Part shown: positions 43,652 to 51,950 of the stretch, in pieces
How positions within the stretch are numbered: position 1 is the stretch's first letter
Layout: every line of letters begins with the position of its first letter
NCBI RefSeq assembly: GCF_027587375.1
Contig: NZ_JAMXIC010000022.1
Coordinates: 1 to 64,000, forward strand
Source of the DNA: Arthrobacter sp. B2a2-09
Lineage (GTDB): Bacteria > Actinomycetota > Actinomycetes > Actinomycetales > Micrococcaceae
Direction: 5' to 3'
Length of the DNA: 64,000 nucleotides
Position numbers and translations under genes: made by a program
The notes under the pieces: generated by a model
What the model was told of the DNA's origin: nothing
The model's input: the letters and a program-made list of their open reading frames with translations, nothing else
Databases searched by the model: none

Positions 43652-44559
43652 GCACCCTCGCCAACCCCATCCCGCGCACAACAGCAGCCGCAGGCTCAAC
43701 CCGGAACTCCGGCAAGCGCCACTACGGGACCCATATCTTCCTGACCGTCATGGCAATAATGTGGCTGATTCCGCTGGGTTGGTCCTTGTTCACGGCTTTG
43801 CGTCCCAAGGCGGATACGGACAAGTACGGCTACTTCAGCCTTGGCGGCACCTTCAATTTCGACAACTTCATCCAGGCCTGGACCCAAGGCGGATTCTCGA
43901 AGTACCTCCTGAACTCGGTGATCATCACCGTCCCCTCGGTACTCCTGACCCTCTTTTTTGCCTCGATGATGGCGTTCGCCGTCTCCAGGGTGAGCTGGAA
44001 ATTCAACATCACGCTCCTGATCATGTTCACGGCCGGCAACCTCCTGCCCCCGCAGGTCCTTGCAGCCCCGTTGTTCGAGATGTTCAAACATGTCACGCTG
44101 CCCTACTCCTTCAGCGATTCCGGCAACCTGCTCAACACCTACATCTCGGTGATCGCCGTGGACACGGCGTTCCAGATCGGGTTCTGCACTTTCGTGCTCT
44201 CCAACTACATGAAGGCCCTCTCGTCCGACCTGACGGAGGCCGCGCTGGTGGACGGCGCCGGGATCTGGCGGCAGTACTGGAACATCATCCTGCCGCTGTG
44301 CAGGCCCGCCCTCGCGGCGCTCGGAACCCTGCAAGTCATCTTCATCTACAACGACTTCTTCTGGCCGTTGCTTTTCATCCAAAGCGGAAGCCGGCTGCCA
44401 ATCACCACGGCCATCAACAACCTGCAGGGCGAGTTCCTCAGCAACTACAACCTGCTGGCGGCGGGCGCCACCATCACCGTGATACCCACCCTGATCATCT
44501 ACCTCGTGCTGCAGCGCCAATTCGTGGCCGGTCTCACGCTCGGTTCCAGCAAAGGATAA
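43648..44559 (+). CDS. ABC sugar transporter permease, MalG type
   Basis: A 303-residue permease with six helices and the EAA loop EAALVDGAGIWRQYWNIILP (about 194-213). It pairs with the MalF-type subunit to form the channel. No ATP-binding subunit follows; a shared MsmK/UgpC-type ATPase elsewhere in the genome must serve it, as is common for CUT1 importers. Confidence 0.92.
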   Translation: MSTLANPIPRTTAAAGSTRNSGKRHYGTHIFLTVMAIMWLIPLGWSLFTALRPKADTDKYGYFSLGGTFNFDNFIQAWTQGGFSKYLLNSVIITVPSVLLTLFFASMMAFAVSRVSWKFNITLLIMFTAGNLLPPQVLAAPLFEMFKHVTLPYSFSDSGNLLNTYISVIAVDTAFQIGFCTFVLSNYMKALSSDLTEAALVDGAGIWRQYWNIILPLCRPALAALGTLQVIFIYNDFFWPLLFIQSGSRLPITTAINNLQGEFLSNYNLLAAGATITVIPTLIIYLVLQRQFVAGLTLGSSKG

Positions 44560-44565
44560 AAACGC

Positions 44566-46620
44566 ATGACCATGGACTACATCGTCGACAAGCTGGGCGG
44601 CCGGATCGCGTTCGGCGGCGACTACAACCCCGAACAATGGCCCGAAGAGGTCTGGAAACACGACGTCGCCCTCATGAAGGAAGCAGGGGTGAACCTGGTC
44701 AGTGTCGGCATCTTCAGTTGGGCCCTTCTGGAGCCCGAAGAAAGCCGGTACGAATTCGGCTGGCTGGACAGGATCCTTGACCTGCTCCACAGCAACGGCA
44801 TCAGTGTGGATCTCGCAAACGCGAGTGCTTCTCCCCCGCCCTGGTTCAGCCGCAAGTACCCCGATTCACTCCCGGTGGATGCCGACGGCGTCCGGCAAAG
44901 TTACGGTTCGCGGCAAGCCTTCGCGGCGTGCTCGCCGGACTATCGCCGGGCTGCAGCAGCCCTGACGACGGCAATCGTGCAGCGTTACGCGGGGCACCCC
45001 GCCGTCGTGATGTGGCATGTCCACAACGAGTACGGCTGCCACAACCAGCCGGACTTCGGCCCCCATGCTGAGCGTGGCTTCCAGGAATGGCTCCAGGCCA
45101 GGTACGGGAGCCTGGACGCGCTCAATGAAGCCTGGGGCACGGCCTTCTGGTCCCAGCACTACTACGACTGGGCCGAAATCCTGCCGCCGCGCCGCTCCGG
45201 GACGTGGGTGAACCCCACACAGCAACTGGATTTCGCGAGGTTCTCCTCCGACGCCCTCCTTGAGTGCTTCAACGCAGAGGCAGACATCATCAAGGCACAT
45301 TCGAAGCACCCCGTGACCACCAATTTCATGGGCTTCAACATGGGTCTGAACGCCCCTGTGGACTATTGGCGCTGGTCCGGACACATGGATGTCGTGTCCA
45401 ATGACCACTATCTGATTGCCGCCGATGAACGGAACTTCCAGGATCTGGCCATGACGGCGGACCTCACCCGCGGCTGGGCACAGGGCAAACCATGGCTACT
45501 GATGGAACACTCCACCTCTGCAGTCAACTGGCAACCCCGCAATGTGGCCAAAGCGCCGGGCGAAATGCTGCGTAACTCCCTGCAGCACGTGGCCCGCGGA
45601 ACCGATGGCGTGTTGTTCTTCCAATGGCGCGCATCCCGCGCCGGGGCCGAAAAATACCACTCCGGACTGGTCCCCCACGCTGGCCGCGACAGCAAAGTGT
45701 GGCGCGAAGTGGTGGAGCTGGGCCGTGCGCTCGAGAGCATTTCGGAGGTGGCCGGCTCCACCGTCCAGGCCGAAGCCTGCATCATCCACGACACCGACGC
45801 CCGCTGGGGCACCGAACTGGACTCGCACCCCAGTGAGGACGCCCGGAACCTCCCGGAAACGCGGCGTTGGCACGACGCCCTCTACCGGGCCGGCGTCACC
45901 ACGGATATCCGGCAAAGCACCGATGACCTTTCCGGCTACAAACTGGTGATCGCGCCCATGCTGTACCTGGTCACGGACGAGGCCGCCGCGAAGCTCCATC
46001 GTTTCGTGGAGTCCGGCGGAACCTTGGTGATCACGTATTTCTCCGGGATCGTCGACCAGAACGACCACATCCGGATGGACCCGGTCAACGGCGGCGGCTA
46101 CCCGGGGGCATTCTCGGAACTGCTGGGCGTGAGCATGGAGGAATTCTTCCCCCTGCGCTCCGGCGATGCCGTGGGCTTGAGCCGCTTCGGCTCCGGGACG
46201 GTCTGGAGCGAGCTGGGGAAGGCAACCGGGGCGGAGGTTCTTGCCACGTTCGACGCCGGCGCAGACCTGCTCGGGTCCGGCGTCGACGGCTCGCCGGCAG
46301 TGACCCGCCGGGCGGGATCCGCCGGACGCGGTGCCGCCTACTACGTGGCCACCAGCTTGGGCCGCGAGGGGCTGGCCGAACTGGTCCAGCTCCTCTGCGC
46401 GGACGCCGGGGTGGAGCCGGTCCTCGGCGTTCAGCCTCCGGAAGACGTGGAAATCGTCCGCAGGAGCAACGGCACCAAGGACTGGACCTTCGTCATCAAC
46501 CACAGCGCGCAGGACGCGGAGGTGCCGCTCGACGGCGTCGAGCTCCTGAGCGGGACACCCACCGGAGGTACGCTAAACCTTACTGCCGGAGGCGTCGCCG
46601 TCGTCGCCACTCCCGCCTAA
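44566..46620 (+). CDS. Beta-galactosidase, GH42
   Basis: A 684-residue glycoside hydrolase family 42 enzyme. GGDYNPEQWPEEVW (17-30) is the family signature. The general acid/base is Glu155 in HVHNEYGCH, and the nucleophile is Glu314 in LLMEHSTSAVNW. The TIM barrel is followed by a trimerisation domain and a small beta domain. It has no signal peptide, so it cleaves imported galactosides in the cytoplasm. It lies six bases behind the second permease. Confidence 0.93.
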   Translation: MTMDYIVDKLGGRIAFGGDYNPEQWPEEVWKHDVALMKEAGVNLVSVGIFSWALLEPEESRYEFGWLDRILDLLHSNGISVDLANASASPPPWFSRKYPDSLPVDADGVRQSYGSRQAFAACSPDYRRAAAALTTAIVQRYAGHPAVVMWHVHNEYGCHNQPDFGPHAERGFQEWLQARYGSLDALNEAWGTAFWSQHYYDWAEILPPRRSGTWVNPTQQLDFARFSSDALLECFNAEADIIKAHSKHPVTTNFMGFNMGLNAPVDYWRWSGHMDVVSNDHYLIAADERNFQDLAMTADLTRGWAQGKPWLLMEHSTSAVNWQPRNVAKAPGEMLRNSLQHVARGTDGVLFFQWRASRAGAEKYHSGLVPHAGRDSKVWREVVELGRALESISEVAGSTVQAEACIIHDTDARWGTELDSHPSEDARNLPETRRWHDALYRAGVTTDIRQSTDDLSGYKLVIAPMLYLVTDEAAAKLHRFVESGGTLVITYFSGIVDQNDHIRMDPVNGGGYPGAFSELLGVSMEEFFPLRSGDAVGLSRFGSGTVWSELGKATGAEVLATFDAGADLLGSGVDGSPAVTRRAGSAGRGAAYYVATSLGREGLAELVQLLCADAGVEPVLGVQPPEDVEIVRRSNGTKDWTFVINHSAQDAEVPLDGVELLSGTPTGGTLNLTAGGVAVVATPA

Positions 46621-46649
46621 CAACCCGCCGTCCCTCCAGAAAGGCTCCG

Positions 46650-47429
46650 ATGCTTCAGGCAGCCCGCCACACCGCCATTGTCGACGCCGTCCAGCGCGAA
46701 CGGGTTGTCCGTGTCTCGGATCTCGCGCAACTGCTGGGCGTCTCAGCCATGACCGTTCGGCGCGACATCGAGTCGCTCGAGGAGTCCGGGCTCGTCGAGC
46801 GTATCCATGGCGGGGCCAAGATACCCGGTGATGCCCGGACCCACGAGCCCGGCTTTGAGCTGAAATCCACCCAGCTGATCGAGGAAAAGCACGCGATCGC
46901 CGTCGACGCCGCCACCCTGGTCCATGAAGGCATGGCTGTGGGCCTGAGTGCCGGAACCACCACTTACGAGCTCGCCAAGGTACTCCTGGAAGGCCCACGG
47001 ATCACGGTGGTGACGAACTCGATCAGGATCGCGGACCTCTTCCACAATGCCTCGGGTTCCCGCGAGGGTTTCCCGGTCATCGTGACGGGTGGCGAGCGCA
47101 CGCCGTCGGACGCCTTGGTGGGTCCCATCGCCACGGCTGCGCTGAAGCAACTCCACTTGGACACCCTGTTCCTGGGTGTCCACGGCATGGATGCGGACGC
47201 CGGATTCACCACGCCGAACCTGCAGGAAGCCGAAACCAACCGGGCCTTCATCAGTGCGGCCCGCAACGTGGTGGTCTTGGCGGACCACAGCAAGTGGGGA
47301 ACGGTGGGCATCGCCTCGATTGCCCAGCTGGAAGAAGCCGACGTGCTCGTGACGGACTCGCATCTCGGCGAGGATGCCCGGCGCATTCTCGCCGATGGCG
47401 TCGGGAAGCTCAGGATCGCCGCAGCATAG
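46650..47429 (+). CDS. DeoR-family regulator
   Basis: A 259-residue DeoR/GlpR-type regulator. The HTH is at 5-55 (HTAIVDAVQRERVVRVSDLA, SAMTVRRDIESLEESGLVERIHGGA), and the C-terminal sugar-phosphate-sensing domain includes GLSAGTTTYELAKVL. It is the last gene of the galactoside operon, 29 bases behind the GH42 gene, and probably controls it in response to a sugar phosphate. It ends at a strong palindrome. Confidence 0.9.
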   Translation: MLQAARHTAIVDAVQRERVVRVSDLAQLLGVSAMTVRRDIESLEESGLVERIHGGAKIPGDARTHEPGFELKSTQLIEEKHAIAVDAATLVHEGMAVGLSAGTTTYELAKVLLEGPRITVVTNSIRIADLFHNASGSREGFPVIVTGGERTPSDALVGPIATAALKQLHLDTLFLGVHGMDADAGFTTPNLQEAETNRAFISAARNVVVLADHSKWGTVGIASIAQLEEADVLVTDSHLGEDARRILADGVGKLRIAAA

Positions 47430-47437
47430 GGTCGGAG

Positions 47438-47505
47438 GCCCAACTGACTCGCATTTGTTGTCGTTATGAGCCATGAAAACGACAACAAATGCGAGCCAGT
47501 TGGGC
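47438..47505. terminator. Long palindrome between the DeoR and LacI genes
   Basis: GCCCAACTG-A-CTCGCATTTG continued by TTGTCGTT pairs with AACGACAACAAATGCGAG-C-CAGTTGGGC: about 27 base pairs with one mismatch and a 14-base loop. It separates two convergent genes and is related to the element at 5465-5512. Confidence 0.8.
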
Positions 47506-47516
47506 ATGGGAGAGCG

Positions 47517-48536
47517 CTAAGGGCACCCACACGATTGCCGGATCCGCAACTGGGTGGGGAAGAGCCTGTGCTGCGGGGGTTCGTTTCGATTCTCGCCCAC
47601 CAGCGCGGATACTGCGGCCTCTGCCATCTCCCATACCGGCTGCTCCACAGTGGTCAGCGCCGGCCAGCTGTACTCGGCCTCAACCGAACCGTCGAAGGAC
47701 GCCACGGCAATATCGTCAGGAACGGACAAGCCGGCCTCGCGGATTGCCCGCAGAACCCCGATTGCCTGCATATCGGAGCTGGCGAAGATCGCCGTCGGAC
47801 GGTTGTCCGCGGCCAGGAGGCGTTGTCCGGCAGCATAGCCCCCGGGGCGGTCGAACCCGTCGCGGGCGAGCGGCCCAACCGCCAGGCCGGCAGCTTCGAG
47901 CGCCCGCCGCCAACCCTCCTCACGCCCGTCGGCCTCGTTGTCCGCCGTGATCCCCATGGCCAGTCCGATGTTCGTGTGGCCGTGCCCAATCAAATGTTCC
48001 ACGGCCAGGCGGGCTCCGGCCTCTAGGTCCACGCCTACGCTGTTGAATCCAGGAGCAATCGAGGCATGGTTCAGCAGGACCGAGCGGATTTCCGCGCCAA
48101 AAAGCTCCAGTAGATCGGGTTCAAACATGACGCTTGCCAGGACCACTCCATCAACCTGCCGGGCGGCGAGGTTGCGGATGTGGCGGCGTTCGGAGTCCAG
48201 ATTGTTGTCGGAATTCGTCAGCAACAGGGCATATCCGCGCTCGGCGGCAGCCACTTCCACGGCGTGTCCCAGCAGCGCCCAGAACGGGTTGCTGGAGTCC
48301 GGAATCACCAGGCCGAGGGTTTGGTTGGACCCCATTTTGAGCGCACGCGCGGCGGCATTCGGCCGGTACCCCAGGATCCGGATGGCTTCCTGGACCTTCG
48401 CTTCCGTCGCCGGCGCCACTCTCTTGGGACCACCGTTCACCACGTAACTCACGACGGCGGTGCTCACCCCGGCGTACCGGGCCACGTCTTTGCGCGTTAC
48501 CGGTCCGCGCGGGGTGTGCACTGCCGAAGTAGTCAT
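47517..48536 (-). CDS. LacI-family regulator of the alpha-galactoside locus
   Basis: A 339-residue LacI/GalR regulator: HTH at about 13-38 (VTRKDVARYAGVSTAVVSYVVNGG), then sensor domain (LGLVIPDSSNPFWALLGHAV; VASFDGSVEAEYSWPALTTVEQP). It lies 13 bases behind the oxidoreductase gene on the same strand. That unit is divergent from the ABC permeases, and paired operators occur between them. It probably represses both directions until an alpha-galactoside or galactose binds. Confidence 0.9.
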   Translation of the reverse strand: MTTSAVHTPRGPVTRKDVARYAGVSTAVVSYVVNGGPKRVAPATEAKVQEAIRILGYRPNAAARALKMGSNQTLGLVIPDSSNPFWALLGHAVEVAAAERGYALLLTNSDNNLDSERRHIRNLAARQVDGVVLASVMFEPDLLELFGAEIRSVLLNHASIAPGFNSVGVDLEAGARLAVEHLIGHGHTNIGLAMGITADNEADGREEGWRRALEAAGLAVGPLARDGFDRPGGYAAGQRLLAADNRPTAIFASSDMQAIGVLRAIREAGLSVPDDIAVASFDGSVEAEYSWPALTTVEQPVWEMAEAAVSALVGENRNEPPQHRLFPTQLRIRQSCGCP

Positions 48537-48549
48537 TGGATCATGCTAG

Positions 48550-49752
48550 CTACAAAGCCTCGGGTGCATCTCCGAAGTCCGTGATGGGGAGCCGTTCGCC
48601 GCCGCGGAGCGCGGACTCGTGGGCCACGACGCCGGGGAGCGTGAAGCGGGCCGCCACCCACGCGTTGACCGGCGGAAGGCTTCCTTTGTTCACGGCCGTG
48701 ACGAAGTCGTCCACCAGGAACTGGTGGCTGCCTTCGTGCCCTGTGGGAGCCCCCTCGAATTCAACAGGGAGCCGGCCGGCGTCGTGCACCGGAGCGAGGC
48801 CGGAGATGAAAGCGCCGCGAAGTTCGGGCGCGACGTCCGCCAACGAGGGGTCATCGGCCGACATGCTCGGCTTGGTCTCCACCTGGTCCGAGACATCCAA
48901 GACCCCCTTCTTGTCCTGCCACAGTGTGGTGGTGGCCAGCTGTTCGAAGCTTGCCTCGGTGCCGAAGAAGCGGAAGCGCGATTCGCGGATATGCGAGGGG
49001 TAGCCCACGCGGCGCATCTCGTTGGTGCGCATCACGCCGCCGTCGTTCATTTCGAACAGGGCCGTGGCGTTGGAGAAGTCATTGTCGAACATGCTGACTT
49101 CCTTGTCGAAGACGCCGTCGCCGCGATCGTCCTTGACGCCGATGCAGCTGACACTCACGGCATGGCCCGGTACGGCGCCCAGCACGCCTCCGATGGCGTG
49201 CGTCGGGTACAGCATGGGCGGGTAGCTGGCGGTTGCTTTCCAGTTTTCGCCGCCGCTGTACTGGTAGGCCTCGTAGAAGCCCAGGTCCATGTCGTGAACG
49301 TAGTCGCCTTCGGTGTAGAAGATGCGGCCGAACTTGCCGGCGGCGTGCTGCTTGCGGGCATACACGGTGGCGGGGTTGTAGAAGCTGGTCTCGCCCATGG
49401 CATAGACAAGCTTGGTTTCACGCACGGCGTCGATGATTCCGGCGATCTGGTCCTCGGAAATTGCCATGGGAACGGCCGAATAGACGTGCTTTCCGGCGCG
49501 CAGCGCCTTGATCACCAACGGCCCGTGGGTCCAGCGCTGCGTGAAGATGGCGACGGCGTCGACGTCGGAGGCCAGCAACTCGTCGAAGCTTTCCATGGTG
49601 CCGTCCAGCCCCAGCTGTTCAACAGCTTTGGACGCCCGTTCAGGGAGCTCGTCCACTGCGTAGACCGCGGAAACCCCGGGGTGGAGCTTGAAGAGGTGGG
49701 CAAATTGGCCGCCGAACTGGCCAAGGCCTACTACTCCCATTGAAAACGTCAT
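48550..49752 (-). CDS. Gfo/Idh/MocA-family oxidoreductase
   Basis: A 400-residue protein with the NAD(P)-binding turn VVGLGQFGGQF (7-17) and the family's C-terminal beta-sheet domain. The usual EKP motif, whose lysine is catalytic in most dehydrogenases of this family, is replaced by AVP (93-95, in GKHVYSAVPMA). Its reaction is therefore uncertain: dehydrogenation, an isomerisation or an NAD-dependent glycosidase-type reaction on a galactoside-derived compound are all possible. First gene of the LacI unit; ATG at 49752. Confidence 0.85.
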   Translation of the reverse strand: MTFSMGVVGLGQFGGQFAHLFKLHPGVSAVYAVDELPERASKAVEQLGLDGTMESFDELLASDVDAVAIFTQRWTHGPLVIKALRAGKHVYSAVPMAISEDQIAGIIDAVRETKLVYAMGETSFYNPATVYARKQHAAGKFGRIFYTEGDYVHDMDLGFYEAYQYSGGENWKATASYPPMLYPTHAIGGVLGAVPGHAVSVSCIGVKDDRGDGVFDKEVSMFDNDFSNATALFEMNDGGVMRTNEMRRVGYPSHIRESRFRFFGTEASFEQLATTTLWQDKKGVLDVSDQVETKPSMSADDPSLADVAPELRGAFISGLAPVHDAGRLPVEFEGAPTGHEGSHQFLVDDFVTAVNKGSLPPVNAWVAARFTLPGVVAHESALRGGERLPITDFGDAPEAL

Positions 49753-49843
49753 TGTTAGCCCTTCGATTCAGGTGGGTGGCTTCAGAATGCCCTCGCTGGG
49801 CCGGAAGGGGCTCGACGAGTGGCTCATGCCAGTGAATCACTGG

Positions 49844-49937
49844 GATCTACTCGAGTCAACAAAACGCAATAAATCCAAAATAATCGAACAAAACTTCACA
49901 GACTTACTTGACCCCTTCAGATCTACTCGTGTAGATT
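49844..49937. promoter_or_regulatory. Divergent control region of the alpha-galactoside locus
   Basis: Towards the permeases, TTGACC (49908-49913) and TAGATT (49932-49937) are 18 bases apart. A palindrome ATCTAC-TCGT-GTAGAT (49921-49936) covers the -10 box and would block the polymerase. A second site, GATCTACTCGAGT (49844-49856), shares ATCTACTCG and stands near the opposite start, about 80 bases away. The CG centre fits LacI-family binding. The stretch is AT-rich for the window (49861-49905). Confidence 0.65.
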
Positions 49938-49979
49938 CAGGGCAGATGTTAGCCATGTCACACTCAAGAAGGGTCGAAG

Positions 49980-50951
49980 ATGACCACGCTCACCAAACAT
50001 CCTGATCCGGAGCTCTCCGCAACCGGCCGGTCGCGGAAGTCACGGAAATCGCAAAAAAGGGGAAAGCCTGGTGCCGGCTTCCGCGGCATCGGCGATCTCA
50101 AGATCGCGTTGCTCTTCATTTTCCCGGCGATGATCGGCTTCGTGCTCTTCTATCTGGTGCCGACCATCCGCGGCATCTATCTGAGCTTCACCGAGTACAG
50201 CATCCTCGGAGACCCGGAATGGATCGGCGTCAAGAACTACCAACAGATCGCCAAGGATCCGCTTTTCTGGAACGCACTCGGGGTGACCTCGGAATACGTC
50301 GTGATCAACATCGTGCTCCAGACGGTCCTGGCCCTTGGCCTCGCAATCCTCATGCACCGTGTCGCCAAGTCCACCCTGATCCGCGGTGCGCTCCTGCTTC
50401 CGTACCTCATGGCGAACGTCATCGCTGCACTCCTGTGGTTCTGGATGCTCGACTACCAGATCGGCATCGTGAACCAGTTCATCGAGTGGGTCGGATTGCC
50501 CCGCGTAGCCTTCTTCGGTAGTGAGCAATGGGCCATCCCCACGCAGGCGCTTATCAACACCTGGCGGCATATGGGTTACACCGCGCTGCTACTTTTCGCA
50601 GGTCTGCAAGCCATCCCCAACACGGTGTACGAAGCCGCCAGCATTGACGGGTCCAAGGCGGTCAGCACCTTCTGGCGGATCACCCTCCCGCTGCTGCGCC
50701 CCGTTCTCGCCTTGGTGCTCGTCGTTACCGTCATCGGTTCCTTCCAGGTCTTCGACACCGTTGCCGTCACCACCCAGGGTGGCCCCATCAACGCAACCCG
50801 CGTGCTGCAGTACTACATCTACCAGCGTGCCTTCAACGAGCAAGACTTCGGCTATGGCTCGGCCCTCGCCGTGATCCTCTTCCTCATCCTCGCGATCGTG
50901 GCCTTCATCCAGATGAAGTTCCTGCGCGGCAACCAGTCGGACCTGGACTAA
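49980..50951 (+). CDS. ABC sugar transporter permease, MalF type
   Basis: A 323-residue permease with a basic N-terminal tail (GRSRKSRKSQKRGKPG) and six helices. The EAA loop EAASIDGSKAVSTFWRITLP is at about 220-239. It is first in the plus-strand alpha-galactoside operon and is followed nine bases later by the second permease. Confidence 0.92.
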   Translation: MTTLTKHPDPELSATGRSRKSRKSQKRGKPGAGFRGIGDLKIALLFIFPAMIGFVLFYLVPTIRGIYLSFTEYSILGDPEWIGVKNYQQIAKDPLFWNALGVTSEYVVINIVLQTVLALGLAILMHRVAKSTLIRGALLLPYLMANVIAALLWFWMLDYQIGIVNQFIEWVGLPRVAFFGSEQWAIPTQALINTWRHMGYTALLLFAGLQAIPNTVYEAASIDGSKAVSTFWRITLPLLRPVLALVLVVTVIGSFQVFDTVAVTTQGGPINATRVLQYYIYQRAFNEQDFGYGSALAVILFLILAIVAFIQMKFLRGNQSDLD

Positions 50952-50960
50952 GGACACTCC

Positions 50961-51875
50961 ATGACCACCATTTCCTCCCCCAAGGCGGGCGCCCGCCGTC
51001 GTCCGTTCAACTGGCGCCGCACAAGCGCCTGGGTGCTGCTTGCCCTCGCCATTGCCGTGAGCGTCCTGCCCTTCTATTGGGTTCTGCGCACGGCCTTCTC
51101 CACCAACGGATCCCTTGCCGCCAACTCGGCAAGCATCCTCCCCGCCGATTTCAACCTTGGTGCTTTCAAACGCGTCTTCGGCCTCCAGACCGCCTCCGAA
51201 GCCATCGCCGAGGGCGGCTCCGGCGCTTCCATCAACTTTTTTCAATATCTTTTGAACTCCCTACTCTTCTCAAGCATCACCACCGCGGGTGCCGTGTTCT
51301 TCAGTTCAATGGCCGCCTACGCCTTCGCCCGGCTGCGTTGGAAAGGCCGCGACGGCGTCTTCACCCTCTTCCTCGGCACCATGCTGGTCCCGCCGATCTT
51401 CACGGCCTTGCCGAACTTCCTCCTCGTGAAAAACCTCGGCCTGCTTAACTCAATGCTCGGTTTGGTCCTGCCCTACCTGTTCATGACCCCATTCGCGATC
51501 TTCTTCATGCGCCAGTTCTTCCTCAACATGTCCCGCGAGGTGGAGGAAGCCGCAATGCTCGACGGCGCGAAGCACTGGCGGATCTTCTTTCAAATCGTCA
51601 TGCCCAACGCGGCCGCCCCCATCGCAACCCTCGCCCTGCTCACCTTCATGGGCCAGTGGAACGAATACTTCTGGCCGCTCTTGGTCGGGACCTCCGAGGA
51701 ATCGCGCGTGCTCACGGTGGGACTGGGCGTGTTCAAGTCCCAGTCCCCGCAGGGCGCCCCGGACTGGTCCGGCCTCATGGCCGCGACCCTCATCTCCGCC
51801 CTTCCGGTCCTCATCCTGTTCTCGATCTTCGGCAAGAAGATCGTCAACTCGATCGGCTTCAGCGGTACCAAGTAA
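50961..51875 (+). CDS. ABC sugar transporter permease, MalG type
   Basis: A 304-residue permease, six helices, EAA loop EAAMLDGAKHWRIFFQIVMP (about 195-214). It pairs with the preceding subunit. The binding-protein gene follows after 75 bases. No ATPase is encoded in the locus. Confidence 0.92.
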   Translation: MTTISSPKAGARRRPFNWRRTSAWVLLALAIAVSVLPFYWVLRTAFSTNGSLAANSASILPADFNLGAFKRVFGLQTASEAIAEGGSGASINFFQYLLNSLLFSSITTAGAVFFSSMAAYAFARLRWKGRDGVFTLFLGTMLVPPIFTALPNFLLVKNLGLLNSMLGLVLPYLFMTPFAIFFMRQFFLNMSREVEEAAMLDGAKHWRIFFQIVMPNAAAPIATLALLTFMGQWNEYFWPLLVGTSEESRVLTVGLGVFKSQSPQGAPDWSGLMAATLISALPVLILFSIFGKKIVNSIGFSGTK

Positions 51876-51950
51876 TCCTTCCCTCCATCACGTCCCCAAC
51901 GGGCTGGCTCATGCCGTGTGCCCAGCCCTCCCCACCCGAAAGGACCCACC

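Noticed and set aside
43696..44790. 364-codon minus-strand frame opposite the MalG-type permease and GH42 start
   Set aside because: Highly charged shadow sequence (Glu/Asp/Gly/Val) produced by the codon use of the real genes.
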